A stretch of DNA of 64,000 bases from Panax quinquefolius (GCA_020205615.1 CM035152.1:149286166-149350165), one strand, 5' to 3'; positions 1-13,791 are shown, counted from the stretch's first letter. A program made the numbers and translations. Notes: generated by a model from the letters alone, not told the origin.

Positions 1-3000
1 GACCTTGTTATACACTGATACGTTCGGAACAAATAGTGCCTGCTTGAAGTTGACTCCTGAACAATCAAAATCAACATTATAAATGTCTTTAAACAAAGTT
101 CGACTATATTTCATCTAACGGGTTACTTTGCTTCAGAAATTGACCGCAAATAAATATGCATGGGTTGAATAGTTAAAGATTGTTCAGTCTGTTTTAAGTT
201 AACGTCACACTGATTCATCAGCAGCATGTCCAAGTTATATGCATAATTTTACATACAACCACCCGGAGGGGTAGTTAATAGTGTATTGTGACTAATTCAA
301 ATGACGTTTCTCAATGAAATATATACATACCGTGACTAGCGCAGGTGTTTATAAGTTGTGGAAGGAGTAACTGTGGGTCCCTCACCGACATACAATTGAA
401 CAACAATATCTGCACATGTAAGCCACAATGCTTAGAAGAATATGAAGTATCATACAAAGAATTGCTACAATAATGGCAGAAAGGATTGATTTAAGTATTA
501 TGGAGTTACCAAATACAAAAACATTTAAGACCTTCTCAAGAACAAAATCAAACTATACAAATTCACAACACATACAAAAGTTAATACACATATCATGACT
601 GTCTTTGTCCAATGTGGAATGGCTACTGTTTGTTGCTGAACTAGACAGAATATCAAAATGCATTTTCAAATTCTTGACTTCATATATAATAAATGATTAA
701 AGGATTTTGAAATTAAATATTTAGGTTTAGTTCAAGTTCAAGCAAATTAACAGTTATTATTTGAAGACACGTATTCGATAAACACAAGATGTATATTGAA
801 ATTATTTTTATTTTTATTTTTTAAAGTTCAAATTCAAGCAAATTCCAGATCACTATGTGAAGACACAGTCACAATATATTGTCTAGCAACAATTGATCGC
901 AAACCTGTACAGTTGTCACAAATAGTCCTCTGGAATAGCTTACTCGAGGTAGGATTCTAATTGTTACAGTTTTGATGTTCAGAAAAAATGACCGATACTT
1001 GAGTTCTTTCTGAAATGAATTATAAACATAATTTTTTTAAAAAAAAAAACTTTCTAGCAATGGCTTTCTGACCACTCATTTATCATCTTGCATAAATCAT
1101 AGGGAATTAAAGCAGTTATTACACTCTTGTGAAGCATTTGACCCATAAGTGAGCAGAATAATGTTTGAAAAATAATGTTTAATAGACTGTCAAAAAAATA
1201 CTATTTTCATAGATGATTGAGGATTGACTCTCCTTGTCAACAACATATTTGGTATTTGTTACTTTTTCCAAACACGTACAAACAAAAAATAAAATTACCT
1301 TGCATGCAATAAACAATAATTTTCAACTTGCATCTTACAAATATTGAAATTTTAGGGTCTTACCTGTATAGAGTTCTTTATGGAGGCTTCAGAATGGGAA
1401 ACATGTAGAACTTCCTCCGAGACCCTGGAGCTATCAGGTGCCTGATTATTTAAGGATTTCTGACATTCCTTATCTTCCTTGATGGCAAGAGAAAACCATT
1501 TTGCACATACTTCCATGCTTTCAGGACTATGGGCTCCATCCAAATAGAACACCAGATCCCCTTGCTTTTCAATATTAATGAACTGATCAGGGACAACCTG
1601 GGCTCGACCTTGCAATGTAGCTGTTGTAAGCCCTTCAATGAACTGCTCAGGCAGAGAACTCTATTTCCAAGCAGAAAAAAAAAAAGAACCATCTTATATA
1701 AATCAAAACGATGAAAACAAAAACTCTCATTTGGAAGAACTTACAGTCTGTTCCAGGTAATTGAATTCAATATGGCCAGTCTTTTGAAGCCAAGTAGAGC
1801 ATAACGCTATAGCAAGACCAGCATTTAAGTACTGGTGATCACCATGAAGCCCAAGATGCAGACCGTTCAGCAAATGGGGGTCCAATGGAGTTGCTACTTT
1901 TAGAGGTACCTGTAATCATCATAATATTCAATTTTATCCATAGAACAGCATCTCAGTTTTCCACTATAGTGTAGCTTAAGTAACCTACTATGTAGTTATT
2001 GCATCTCATATATTCATGCTTTTTGTAGTAGATGGTAGAAGTATGCAAAAGCATTTAAGTAGTAATACAATATATTTGGTCAAGACTTGAATGCGAGTGT
2101 TACTTTAGTAGGGAGGGAAAAGAATGGTTTTCATTATTTTTAGCCACAAATTTTTGTGACAATAAAACTCAGCAGTTCGACTTGTCTTGAGCCACCGAGC
2201 TCTACAGGTCCAAGAGCCTTGCAACTTCTGAATACTTCAACACTTCTGACTGATAGGCAGTCAACAACTCAACAAAGAGCAATAAATAAATTCTTGATTT
2301 TGAAAAAACAACTATTTCCATACATTGGATTGAGCTCAAGTCGATTTACAATTCCAAAAAATTAGATGGTCTATTAATTTTGTGTTGAACTAGACTTAAT
2401 AATCAGTTATTACAACTTACATCCAAGACTCTAGCTGTCTCTTCAAGCACGTGCATAGCTTCATCAGGCTGGGGAACACTAAAGGCTGGAACTCCTTTCT
2501 GCACCATATGACGGATGAATACAAAAAGAGTAATAAGAGGGAAAAAGCAAAGATAACAAAATTGGGATTTACTATTTTGCATCATTTGATGGATCAAGAC
2601 AAAAAAAAAAAAAATAAATTTTAAAAAAAATCAGATAAATAAAAAGTAGAGACTTTTACTATTTGAAAACAAAAAATAAAATACTACTACCTCGGTCCAT
2701 GAAAAACTAACTTAGTTTGACTTTTTTGGTCAAACTGGCCAATTTTAGAATTGAAAACTAAACATATTTATTTACATTTTCAACTTCATGAAAATTAGAG
2801 GTAGTACCAAAGTAGTACATTCAATATAGTTTCTAATGGGTACAGTTTCTCCACCTATATTTATAAAAAAATAGCATAAATTTTGATTACAAAAATGGTT
2901 AATTTGACTATAAAACTAAGCCAGATTTTGAGGGATGGAGGGAGTAAGTATAGTGTTTTTGGATATCAGTAAAATGTCCTACTTCAAAACATTATATTCC

Positions 3001-6000
3001 AAGAAATGAGTGTGACAAACACCTTAAAGATACCGGCCTTCTCTCCAGCAATTGCTCCTAGAGTATTCCCTGCTCATCACAGATATCAAAGCAAACTAAG
3101 AAACTAGACTTGATTGCTTGAAAGTAATGTGATATTCAAACTAATGAAACTCAGACTACAAATCTCTTAAACTTTGGACCAATCAGCTCTGGTTTACACT
3201 ATTAGAAGCTCGTTTTACACTGTCACTGTTAAAAGCCTGAGTACCAAAAATTCTGACAGCACAAGTAGAAATTGAAAGCTTGAAACCAAAAAGGAAGGTG
3301 ATGCTTTAAAACAAGTAGCCAACGTTTCACATATATCCTGTTGTACTCTACAAATTAGAACTTAGAAGTACCAAAGAATTATGTCTAACAAGTTCATAAT
3401 TACACAAATTGCTACATCATACTCAGATTCTAATAAAGGCATCCCCAAACAAAATTATAACCTATAGAGTATAGACTATGCCAATTGTAACCTATAGGCA
3501 ACTCAGACTGCACATGCATACAAAGCCGTGAAGAGTACTCAACTTTCAGGTCAAGAGCACAAGTATCGGTCAGCAGTTTTCGTGCCTACAAGCGCGCATA
3601 TTAATCACTGGAAGCACATGATAGAAAGACGTCGGGTATATTATCTTCAATCGCATGAGAGTGAGCCTTAAACTTCCAACCAGGAAGTTATATTCTCGAT
3701 TTCATTAATAAACCTTAAACGTCAATTAGAAGGAAGGGAAAAAAATTTGCTCAATAGACAAGAAAGTGAATAGTGGCTCCCTCTTCTCCTGAAAATGGAT
3801 AAACACAGATCAATATCATGTGTTCATTTGACATACCAATCATGACCCCATGCAAACTGGACTGGACATTAGTCCTGATTTACTCTTTGTGAAACAGTTC
3901 CAATATATTTCACTAGCTAAACTAAAACAACCCTAATATTCGGACGGTCTAGATAGTGTTTGCAGGAGTCCATATATTTGTTGTGAACAAGACATTGTGC
4001 AATTGTATCATGACTAATGAGTTGTGATAAAAAGTTATTGCTCAGTGCTGCAAATGTTGTACGCAACAGAAAATTGTATGATGATATGTTTCAGCATCTC
4101 AAGTGAAACAAATAAACTATCTAACACACACTTGTGAATACACCAAGAAGAATTTGAATTTAAGACAAACAGTTGCAGGAACCGAAACTAACCAAGAATT
4201 TCCATGTGGTCATACCCCAGGGATGATATACCGCATACAACTGGTGACTGAACCTGAAAGTGATGGCATTGGTTATTGTACGAGACATTTTATTCCAATA
4301 ATTTTGTCCTAGCATGAGAATGACAGCAAATGAAAAGTGAGTTAATTCTCAAATCTTAGAAAAACTATCCTCCAACTTGGAAGACTCTCTAGATTTGTGC
4401 ATACCACATTTGTTGCATCAAACTTTCCACCTAAACCAACCTCCAAGATAGCAACATCCACCTGTGCCAAAGTTAATCCCCAGAATGGTTACACTTCTGG
4501 TTGTTTCATCCATGAGAACAGGATATAAAGACTGAGATGTGTGTACCAAAATTCTACAATATAATATTAGGTAGAGATAGTGATTGTGCAGTTATGTGCA
4601 GGGTGGGTTGGTAAAGGAAATGCTCCAATACCTGCTCTCCTGCAAATATCTTGAAGGCAAGTAGGGCAAGAAATCGAAAGTAAGTAGGCATCGGTATATC
4701 ATCATTGGTTCTTTCCTGCAGCAAGCATGAGAAAAAAACAAGTGTATCATTAGATAGGAAACCCAGATACTTTTCAGTAAACAATTTTAGTGTGTCCTAC
4801 TTCATATTATTCTAACAATTTTACTATGTCCAGGGTTCAAGGTCTCTCTATTGCAAACCTTAACCTTTTCTGTTCCCAAATCACTCGAATATGTCAATTA
4901 TGCCTGAATTTAACTTAGGTTGCACCCTTAATCATCCCACCCATGTTAAAGGTAATTAACCCTGCAGAAAATTCTACAGCTCCTAAAGCAGTCTATATAT
5001 GTAAACATTTATCACCTTCCAAGCCTGCAAACCCAACTTCATACCGCTATATCCTTGATAAAAAAACTTTATACATCATTTCCTTGTACACATCAATGCC
5101 CACGTCAAATGGTGGGAATATGGGGAATCAGAGACATAAAGACACCAACATGTTAAATAACAAAAGAGTAGGATATAGGAACAAGAGTAAGATGAGGGCA
5201 CATTAATACAAGAAACTAATTTTGTATTTATGTCTTTACAAGTTATAGTGCAAAAACACACCGAGAAGTCGTCAAATTTCTGAATTAGCAATTGCATGAC
5301 ACAGTTGATTATGCTCAAAAAATATCAAAAAAACGTATCATTTTTAAATAGATATTTCTTCTGTCAAACTTCAAGGCCCAAGAAGACACCAACCCCATTT
5401 ATATATCAACTAAGATGGTTCAGAACATTAATCAATAACATCACAGAAATTAGTAAACTTCATAAAACATATCAGAAACTATATTTACTGGCAATCTTAT
5501 AATGATTACCACAAACTTGTTGTGACTAGGTTTCTCTAAAAGCAGCAATGTAATAACCCGGATTTTGTTAATAATTAATATTTATTTTATTTTTCCTAAA
5601 AGCATAATTGAATTGGAAAAGATAAGCTACTATTTTTTAATTTATTTCGCTTGGAAAGTTAAATTCTTTTAGTAGATAATTTAATAATTGATTTCATTAA
5701 AATTAAAGAGCTCATTAGTGTTTTGGTAACTCCTATTGTTTCCTTATTATATTTAAGGAGTAGAGATGTAACCCTAATTCTATTCTAATTTGGTTAGTTG
5801 AATTCCTGAAAAAAAAATTCATATACACTACAGCTCATTAGAAAAATCATAATTAATTCATCTGACGTCAAAATTGAGTGAATTCAAAGCTTATTTCTTC
5901 AATTTTTCGTTCTCCACAATTATAAAAGAGGAAGAGAAATTATTTGGAATTATCTCATGCCTTAAATTGCTGAAAATCGCAACCTGTCCTTATTCCCGTC

Positions 6001-9000
6001 ACGATTTTCAGTCTTAAGTTTGAAAATTCATAACTCAATCATATCAACTCTGAATCGAGTGATTTTTGAGCCTATTTCATGTATCTTTTTGAGAGCTATA
6101 ATTTTTGAGGAAACATGAAAAGATTTTGAAGACTCTAGAAGACCCGAAAGTCAGATTATTTACTGTTGTTATTTGTAGAAGGACGGACAAGGTAAAATTA
6201 TTTTGTATTATAATTTTAAAATATTAATATGCGAATTTTTATTCAAGGGATTATTTGTAATTAAAATATAGACATGAAATTAGATATCATGATAATCGGA
6301 AATAGGAGATAAATTTATATAAAGGAAGGAAGATAATTTGATTGAATGTAAACGTTAAAATCTAAAAATCAGTTTTGATAGTTTAAGGTCTATTGTGTGG
6401 GCTATATCTCTTAATCCAATATATTATAGATATACAAGTTGAGAATATGTTCACCAATTTTGAACCGTTAAAGATTAACGTATGATTTGTTATGAATTTT
6501 AAGAAATGATTGATCTGGATTTTTGTAGCAGAATTTTGAGCAACAAGTTCTAATATTTAAAAATGGACAACTTAATGATTTTAAATCCGATTTGAATGAT
6601 TCTTAGGGCTAAATTGGTGTATTTGAAGTTTAGTGTCTGTTAAAATTATTTAATTTGTAAAATAATTATAAAATCATATTGATATGATGGATACAATGGA
6701 CAAAGGTCTTAAAAATAAGTTGTCATATTAAGGTTTTAAGATTTATTGACTTTCACTATTAAATTTTTATACTTTGGGGCATTAATAAATGATCTAAGGT
6801 GAATAATTAAAGGTAGGTTAAAAGTGTTTTAGAATTATTAGTTTGAATTGTATATTTAATTTGGGGTTAATATATTTAGGTGGTGATTAAGATTTTGTAT
6901 TTCAACCAACTGACCTTGGCTCAGTTGGTACCCCGGGCCTCTTGCAAATCAAGAGGTCCTGGGTTCAACCCTCACCCCCAAATTAGCAACAAAAAAAAAA
7001 GATTTTGTATTTGATATCCTTTGATTATTGTTGTATTCTATATATCTAATGATATCTCGTCATTCGTTACATTTTTCTTATATTTTTGTTGGCACTCTTA
7101 AATAGAAGTTTGATCTTTTGATAACTCGACTTTATTCTGTAATATGAACTTTTTTCCTTCTATTATAATTTGAAAATATTTCATATTTCTTCAGTGACTA
7201 TCATTATGTTGATTTGTTTGTACTGCTAATCGTTTAGAATTTGGTACTAGCTTAATTGTTATGTTTCTAGTCAAATCCTTATTTTGCTTTGCTTTGGTCT
7301 AGATGTTCCGAACTTCATATTTTTTAATCTTTTGAATTAGTTCTTCCAGCATAGAACTTTATTGATCTTTGTAGAGAGTTACATGTTGTTACATTACTTT
7401 GAAGATATTTTGTCTATGATGTGATTTGGTTCAACATGTACTTTAAGAAATTTTTGTTGGTATTATGTCACATGTGTTATGACATCATATCATTGTAAAA
7501 TAAGTGATAGGGTATATTGAGCTATAATCACCTATGGGGGTATTACAGGCATGTCCTTTTAGCACCATGACACTTTCCGTGTCAGTGTGATCAGTCCACG
7601 GCGTATCCTTTTGTATATTTTTTCTAGGTGTGAGCTTTGGTCAATTGATATGTTTGTTCAGGATGTGTATGGGTAGGCCTAGTTTCTGTTCTGTTTTGCG
7701 GATTCGTGATATTTGTGTTAGACATACCTTCTGATTTGCATGCATTTGGATTCGTGGTCCAATGTGTAATTTGCATGTGTGGCATTATTTTGACTATCTG
7801 TGTGGCAAGGTTCTGTTTTGTTTTGAGCTCGGTATGAAATAACCACTTAGCCACTTTGTTTCAGCCTTCTGTTTGTTTCGTTAATTCTATTGATTCAGAT
7901 ATATTCTATTCAGACTTGGGAGATTATATTGTCCGTATTTATGCTCGAGGCCATGTTCAGTATTTTGTCAATTGATTCCGTATTTCAATTGTGCATTTTT
8001 TGTATATCTTTATCTGTACTGGGCATTTGATTCATGCTGTGCTTTTCTTCCGACATGTTTGTAGGGGAAATTTAGGGTTTCGTGTGAAGAGAGCTACATT
8101 TGGCCAGCTAGGTTGATTTGATTTTAGATTTTGATAAATTGTGATTATTCTGTAGATATTTGGAGAATTGTATTTAATTCGTTATTTTTGGATATTAAAT
8201 ATTTTGATATGTTAATTATTTTGAGTTTTGTTGTGTTTTGCATGTGACCTCCCCTTCCTATTCGAGAAGGGGGTGTTGCAAGCAATTTCTCAAAGAATTT
8301 ACTGAAATTAGATGCGAAGAAATCAACAAAACTATAAACATTCTGAACAAATATGACTCAGAATACAATATAAAATATAAGTTAATAAACAAGTAATCGA
8401 AAAAATTGATATAAATGTGCATGCCTTCAGTCTATCAAAACACCACCAGAAATATGCCAAAAACTTCTCTTCGCATACATCCACACTGAAATGAACAACA
8501 AGAAAGGAAATGTTACTAAATAGATCTGCACCATTACTTAACATATTTTCACACTTTAACTGGGGGTTACAAACATATGTATTCTTTCCATGTGCCTCGA
8601 TGAAATAAACGATAAAATTAGAAAGTTAACAAAATCTTACAAATATCTCTCAAACATGCAAGTGAAAATTTAATATATTATAAAACAGCCAACGTGGTAT
8701 ACAGTATATATAAGAACAGAATTTTTCTGCTGAAAAGAAAGTACAATAGGCATTTAAGTAGTAGGCCCAAATAAACTGCAATCTCCAGAGTGAAAGAAAT
8801 TTAGATTCTTTAAATGCCTTAAGATGTCATACAAACTATATGTTTCAGCTTATCATACAAACTATAAGTTTCAGCCCTAACAAAATGAATATTGAAATAA
8901 AATGTTTTTGATTAGCGTAACTCATCAACTTTCTGTCTAGCCATAAAATCCTGTCTTCATCGGGGGTGGGGAAAATAGAGCAAGTGGAACATTACACCTC

Positions 9001-12000
9001 ATAAAGAAGCTTTGCCAATAAATCACATCCCTAGTCCACTCAAAAACTAAAAGAAAAACGAAGTCATAACATTAACATACCCCCAAATATGAAATCCTAG
9101 AAATGTCACCACGACATTTATCTATCTGTGAATGTCTTGATTGTCTTGGGGAGCAGGAGGCAGGGGGGTGCAAAACTAGAATTAGTAAGAAATCATGCTC
9201 TAAAAGATGGGAAGAATAGTAGACAACTTTGGGCCAATCTGCATATATATATTAATTAAATGTTGAGAACCTTACCCATCCAATCGAAATCTTTCTCGAA
9301 TGTCAATGAGATGAGGAGATGTGAAAAGCCCAGTGTGGAACCCACAATTACGTAATATAGCTTCTGTAAAAGTGCATGTCGATCCCTTCACAATTTGTAG
9401 TTGAAATACAATCAGTGAAACGCGTCCGTATACATACAAAATTTACAGACAAATTTAACATCTCTAAATCTTTTGCAGAGAATCAAGGTTTTGACTTATC
9501 ACAAAAAAAACAAGGTTTTACTTGATTTCTCTAAAGTGTGGCAAATGGCAAAGAAAAATAAGAAATCAATCAATAACCATGAAATCTAATAGTGCATTAT
9601 ATGTAGCTGCAGATGTATATGTTTGTGTATATACTTGATATGAACTGTGAAAAATATCCTGAACATATTGATTTTGTTAGTTTGGTCAGATCAATCAAAA
9701 AAGGTGTATGATGCAGCTTAAGAAATAGCCCCGTGGACAGCATAGGTGCTAGCTGTGAATGTGTAGTTTCTGCTCCAGTTCTCTGCAAGAACTTTTTTCC
9801 CATATGAGCCAGACTTAGTTTTGAGAATTGAATCCCTAAAAAGAGAATTTGGAATTTTCCTATAGACGATAAGAGTTTTTCCTTGGAATTGAAAAATCTG
9901 CCAAACGGATTCAATTAATCAGCAAATACTTCCTTGCCACCAAGGAAAGATAATTAACAATTCAATGTGTGGGGAGTACTTATATTGTACATGTGATAGG
10001 ATATGAGCACAGTTTATCCATCAAACAGTTTTATTTTTCTTACCCCCAAGCAAGACCCCAAGCAGAGGACTGAAGGAATGCACCTGCTACCTGGTTCACT
10101 CAAGTTTCACAAAAGAGTTTAATTAACTGGCTCCTTCTACATTGATCCACTTAAACTTAAGTGGATAAAATCTGGGTTTGACTCCTACTGTTGTCAATGT
10201 TGGCCTTTTACTTTATTTATCAAACATAAATTGCCTGAATAAAATCTGGAGATGATGCTTATTGAGTCGTGTCACTGTTTCCTGACATCTAGATCACACA
10301 ATTTTAATAGTCATACTAGACACCACCATTTGACTCTGTGTTATATTTATTGTGGATACAAGGCAGCAAGTAAGACAGAGAGGTACCCTACTTGTTTAAC
10401 TTACTTATGCCAATCCCATTGGAGAAAAGATGACAATATACTTGTCATTGTTGGCCTTCCACTTCATTTTTCAAAAACAATTTGACTGAATAAAATCTGG
10501 AGAAGATGACCATTGAATTGTATCACTGTCTCCTATAAATTGGATCACGCGATTCTAAGAGTCATACAAGACACCAATATTTGAATCCTTGTCACATTTC
10601 TAGTGGACACAGAGCAGCAAGAAAGGCAGAGAGAAGTACCTCATGTGGTATAACATACATATGCCAACCCCACTGGAGGAAAGATGGCAATATATACTTG
10701 TCACTGTTGGCCTTTCACTCTATTTATCAAAAAACAAATTGACAGAATAAGATTTGAAGATGATGATTACTGAATCGTGTCAGTCTCCTAAATCTGGAGC
10801 ACAAAAATACTAAGAGTCATACTAGACACCACTATTTGACTCAGTATTACATTTCTAGTGGATACAAAGCAACAAGAAAGGCTGAGAAAGGAACTCAATG
10901 TTGTATAACATACATATGCCAACCCCCACTGGAGGAAAGATGACAATATACTCAGCCATAATATGCAACAAGATAAAAGTTTGTAGAATCCATCGATTTT
11001 AATTTTTTTCTTCTATTTTTTCTACACTTATTGTAATTCATGAAGGACTGTTTGTAGTTTACTCCCTACATAATTTCTTTTCTATTTAATTAATACAACT
11101 GTTTCTGTAACAAGAAACTAAAGAGGATCCATAACCCAGGTGATAGAGGTACAACAAGCAACGACTCAGCTGATTCAAAATCATATGAAATTTTCAAAAA
11201 GAAAGAGAATTCATACAGAATTGCAAAAAGAAATGTATATATATCGAAAGTCCCATATAAAAACATAGAAGGTTATCCTTCACCGGGAAAGATCAACATA
11301 AGAAATCAGGATTGATGACAGACTGGATATAAAGGAAGGCTTGCGTTTCAATGACTGATAAGGAAGTCGAGCTACCTAAACTTTTCTGGTCCAATGATCT
11401 AACTTTTGATAAAAACATGCTCTCAGATCTTAGCTATCACAGAGGGAAGACCAGAAAATCATTTCAACTTCAAAGTTTCTTTTGAGTTTTCCCCCACAAT
11501 AGTGATGGTACATGGAAAAACCTCACAGGTCACCCTTTCTATTGATTGCAGTTATGAATTTATTTTCCAAGGAGGAAGAGATGTAATCTGCTTAAGTTGA
11601 AGGAAACCCCAATAGAGACAAGATGAGTACAACTCAAAAAACATGCCTCGATGGCCAAGAACCAAGAACTAAGAACCAAGAACCAAGAACCAAGAACCAA
11701 GAACCAACAGTGACAGCATTAAGATCATTAAGAAAGCTAAAATTGTAAGAGATAGTAAATATGATTAACGGATACAAAAATTCATCTTTTACAAGAATCA
11801 AATTTAATTACTAGAAACTAACAAGAAGAGTCAATTACAGCATTCTTGAGTTTTAAACATAAGTATCTAAACAGAAATAGTACAATTTGTAAGCCATCAG
11901 CCACGAGAATTCATTTAAAACACACGATTTCAGTAATGAATGAAAAACTATTTCACTCTTTTGTAATACAAACTTATTACCTTTCCTTTGGTGCCTGCTA

Positions 12001-12410
12001 CATGGATAACCTTCATCTGTGAAATCGGCTCGCCCAATTCCAGCATCTATATTTCATAATTGTAAATTATTAGCTTGGATCTGTAACGTAGCATTTATGC
12101 AGAAATTTATAAACAGATTTTCCAAATCAATAAGAGAATTACTTTGATATAATCAAACAGAAAATCAAATCGATCTCCACAGTTGCTTTTATCGGCACGA
12201 GTACGCTTTGTAATCAGAGAGGACAGAGCATCCATTGCCTCATCATAGGGAGACACAATAGGTTTTGTTTTTGTTGATTCATTGTCCCCTTCAACAAAAT
12301 GAACAAACACATTAGGTAGACATATAGAGTTAGTAAGTTTGAAAGAATTAAGTTCTGAGAAGAAAGTGATTCAGAGGAAGAAAGAAACTGCAAGAAATAC
12401 CTTCCGACAT
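1..12410 (-). CDS. FPGS: Folylpolyglutamate synthase (FPGS), 14 exons visible, 3' end outside window
   Basis: The enzyme adds glutamates to folates in an ATP-dependent reaction, which retains folates in the cell and suits them to one-carbon enzymes. Coding exons in order of translation: 12410-12401, 12288-12143, 12046-11981, 9385-9276, 8485-8425, 4715-4632, 4461-4405, 4253-4193, 3069-3023, 2498-2421, 1909-1745, 1660-1364, 409-331, 56-1. Phases agree at every junction, and the 1317 nt give 439 codons without a stop. Family marks seen: the P-loop [12 protein letters not shown] across exons 3/4, [12 protein letters not shown] in exon 4, [12 protein letters not shown] in exon 7, GEKAGIFK in exon 9 and DGAHSPES in exon 12. 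The ATG at 12410 has an in-frame stop just upstream and no room for a transit peptide, so a cytosolic isoform is inferred. The intron after exon 5 starts with GC, not GT. The C-terminal residues lie beyond position 1. Confidence 0.95.
2685..2946. mobile_element. Stowaway-like MITE in an FPGS intron
   Basis: The left end reads TACTACCTCGGTCCAT and the right end is the complement of TACTCCCTCCATCCCTC, matching the well-known plant Stowaway/mariner terminal consensus (CTCCCTCCGTCCC) flanked by TA. The inner part is about 260 bp, AT-rich and non-coding. It lies inside the intron between the exons at 3069-3023 and 2498-2421. The ends have diverged from each other, so it is an old copy. Confidence 0.7.
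5549..8280. mobile_element. 2.73-kb solo-LTR-like insertion in an FPGS intron
   Basis: The segment begins TGTAATAACCCGG and ends GGGGGTGTTGCA, so it has TG...CA ends, and it is flanked by a perfect 5-bp direct repeat AGCAA (5544-5548 and 8281-8285). This is what an LTR retrotransposon or solo LTR leaves. No gag or pol reading frame, primer binding site or second LTR was seen inside, so a solo LTR is the simplest reading. A second LTR-like end (GGGGTATTACA, about 7538-7548) makes a more complex derivative possible. It enlarges the FPGS intron to 3.7 kb and contains a nested SINE. Confidence 0.75.
6903..6999 (+). mobile_element. Very short tRNA-derived SINE nested in the LTR insertion
   Basis: About 97 bp with an A-box-like TGGCTCAGTTGG, a B-box GGTTCAACCC, a foldable anticodon-like arm (CCTCTT / AAGAGG) and a terminal A run. 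It is flanked by a 13-bp direct repeat AGATTTTGTATTT (6890-6902 and 7000-7012). Pol III boxes, A tail and a long target duplication together define a SINE. There is almost no body beyond the tRNA-like head, which is unusually small for a plant SINE. Confidence 0.8.
10191..10960. repeat. Three tandem copies of a ~250-bp unit in an FPGS intron
   Basis: The phrase TTGTCANTGTTGGCCTT recurs at 10191, 10442 and 10698 (spacings 251 and 256). The rest of each unit also aligns, including AGTCATACNAGACACCA and ATGCCAANCCCNNTGGAG. The copies differ by many substitutions and small indels, so the array is old. No coding sequence. It lies in the intron between the exons at 11981 and 9385. Confidence 0.85.
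11655..11708. repeat. Heptamer microsatellite (CCAAGAA)n
   Basis: About seven units of the 7-mer CCAAGAA (one unit reads CTAAGAA) in an FPGS intron. A simple sequence repeat with no sign of function. Confidence 0.9.
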
Positions 12411-13450
12411 CTTTACTTGGCTCTAAAATTCAAAACCTGAAATATTGCAGAAGGTTGAGTTCAATAGGACAAACAATTAAGCATAGAAAGAAACAAATAA
12501 TTCTGTTCATGCCTAACTGTTTGAGTATTCAAATACATGTGGTGCATTTGGGAGTAAAGTATCTTAGTTGGAAATTGATATATTTTCTAAACAAGTTGAC
12601 AAACTTCGCAGCTATAATTGGTTTGGTTTGAGTTTCATCAAGGGCGGAGGGTCTAAGAAGGCTGAAGGAATAAATTATAAGAATGTTTAGCTATTGATAA
12701 TTTAAGACAATTAATTAACCGAGTGGAAATTCTACCTTGAATATATGAAATGTCATTAAAAGTACAAACACTCGTATCACTCCCATATAAGTACTATAAT
12801 ACTTGATTATATAGAAAAAGGCTGACCAAATATGCATCCTAACTCCTAAGAAAACAGTATGGCTCCCACTATATTCTAGATCAGCTATGAGTTGCATTTT
12901 CTGAGGCCAACATTTTATCCTTTTAACTCTGCGAAACAAATAAAAAGGTTAGCTTGAAACTATTTGCATATTACTGCCATAAACACCATTCATTTTTAGA
13001 AAATCTCTTCACAGCTATAGCCCACCAGTAGGAGGTATTCTAATGGAAAAATCATCAAACAGTTTGAAGGGAATATAAACAGATGATTTCTTGATGCTTT
13101 TAGAGTAGTCTAAGTGTCTGACGAATAAGGGAATTAACTTTTTCAGTCAATAAACAACCAACATCAGATCATGAAGTTAAAAATAAATAAATAAATAAAT
13201 ACAGGACAAAATAGCAAATTCAAGAATTCTGAATCTGAATCTGATAAAACTAGTACCTCAATAATAAACAAGACATTTCAAACGGATCCAAATTTAAACA
13301 GAAACTCAATCAAATCAAACAACAAACAAGCTCCAAGTTCAGTAAATATACAAAGAAGTATAGATATATACAGGGATGGAGAGTGCAAGTACTTATAGAG
13401 AGAGACAACTACCAGAATCTTGCAGAAGACACTGCAATTTTAGAGAGAGA
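12411..13450 (-). promoter_or_regulatory. Probable FPGS 5' leader with an intron
   Basis: The ATG at 12410 is preceded by an in-frame TAG and, further up, by a good acceptor (TTTCAG, with the exon resuming at 12436). A matching donor context (GAG then GTACTAG) lies near 13257. This suggests a 5' UTR exon at about 13257-13450 joined to a short leader at 12436-12411. GA-rich runs at 13399-13458 are typical of plant leaders. Splicing and the transcription start are inferred; no coding sequence was seen here. Confidence 0.4.
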
Positions 13451-13791
13451 GAGAGAGCACTACCAAAAATGCACCTTTTTTTTTACAAGTTATTGGGTGG
13501 ATTGGGTTTGGTGAAGCCTTTCCCCAGCCATATTTTTTAGTATTATTTTTCTAACAGTGAAGTATGCAGAATGTAGGAGAATATTTCACTAATTACCATA
13601 AAATTAATTTTATTCGATTGATCGATACATTATTCACATGTAAGTTCCAAGATAATTTTTGTATAAATACTGTTCAATTAACTAACTTACTATAAAATTA
13701 ATTTTACTTTGACCAGATCCATTTTATTTCCCACCACCAATAAATCAAAATTTTAGGCCTTTTGGTATAGCCGAATAGCATGATTTTTATT
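13451..13791. other. Intergenic, nothing coding seen
   Basis: AT-rich spacer upstream of FPGS. It would contain the FPGS promoter, but I could not place a convincing TATA box. It ends with the 8-bp target duplication of a MITE. Confidence 0.5.

Noticed and set aside
2156..2365. Short plus-strand frames in FPGS introns (for example 2156-2365, 4103-4312, 5296-5502, 10252-10485)
   Set aside because: Antisense or intronic, no domains, lengths expected by chance.
7538..7548. True 3' end of the LTR in the FPGS intron at GGGGTATTACA
   Set aside because: The exact 5-bp duplication is at 8280, so I kept the longer boundary; the inner end is mentioned only as an alternative.
7624..7854. Minus-strand 76-aa frame in the LTR insertion
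   Set aside because: Thr/His-rich without any domain; part of a non-coding LTR.
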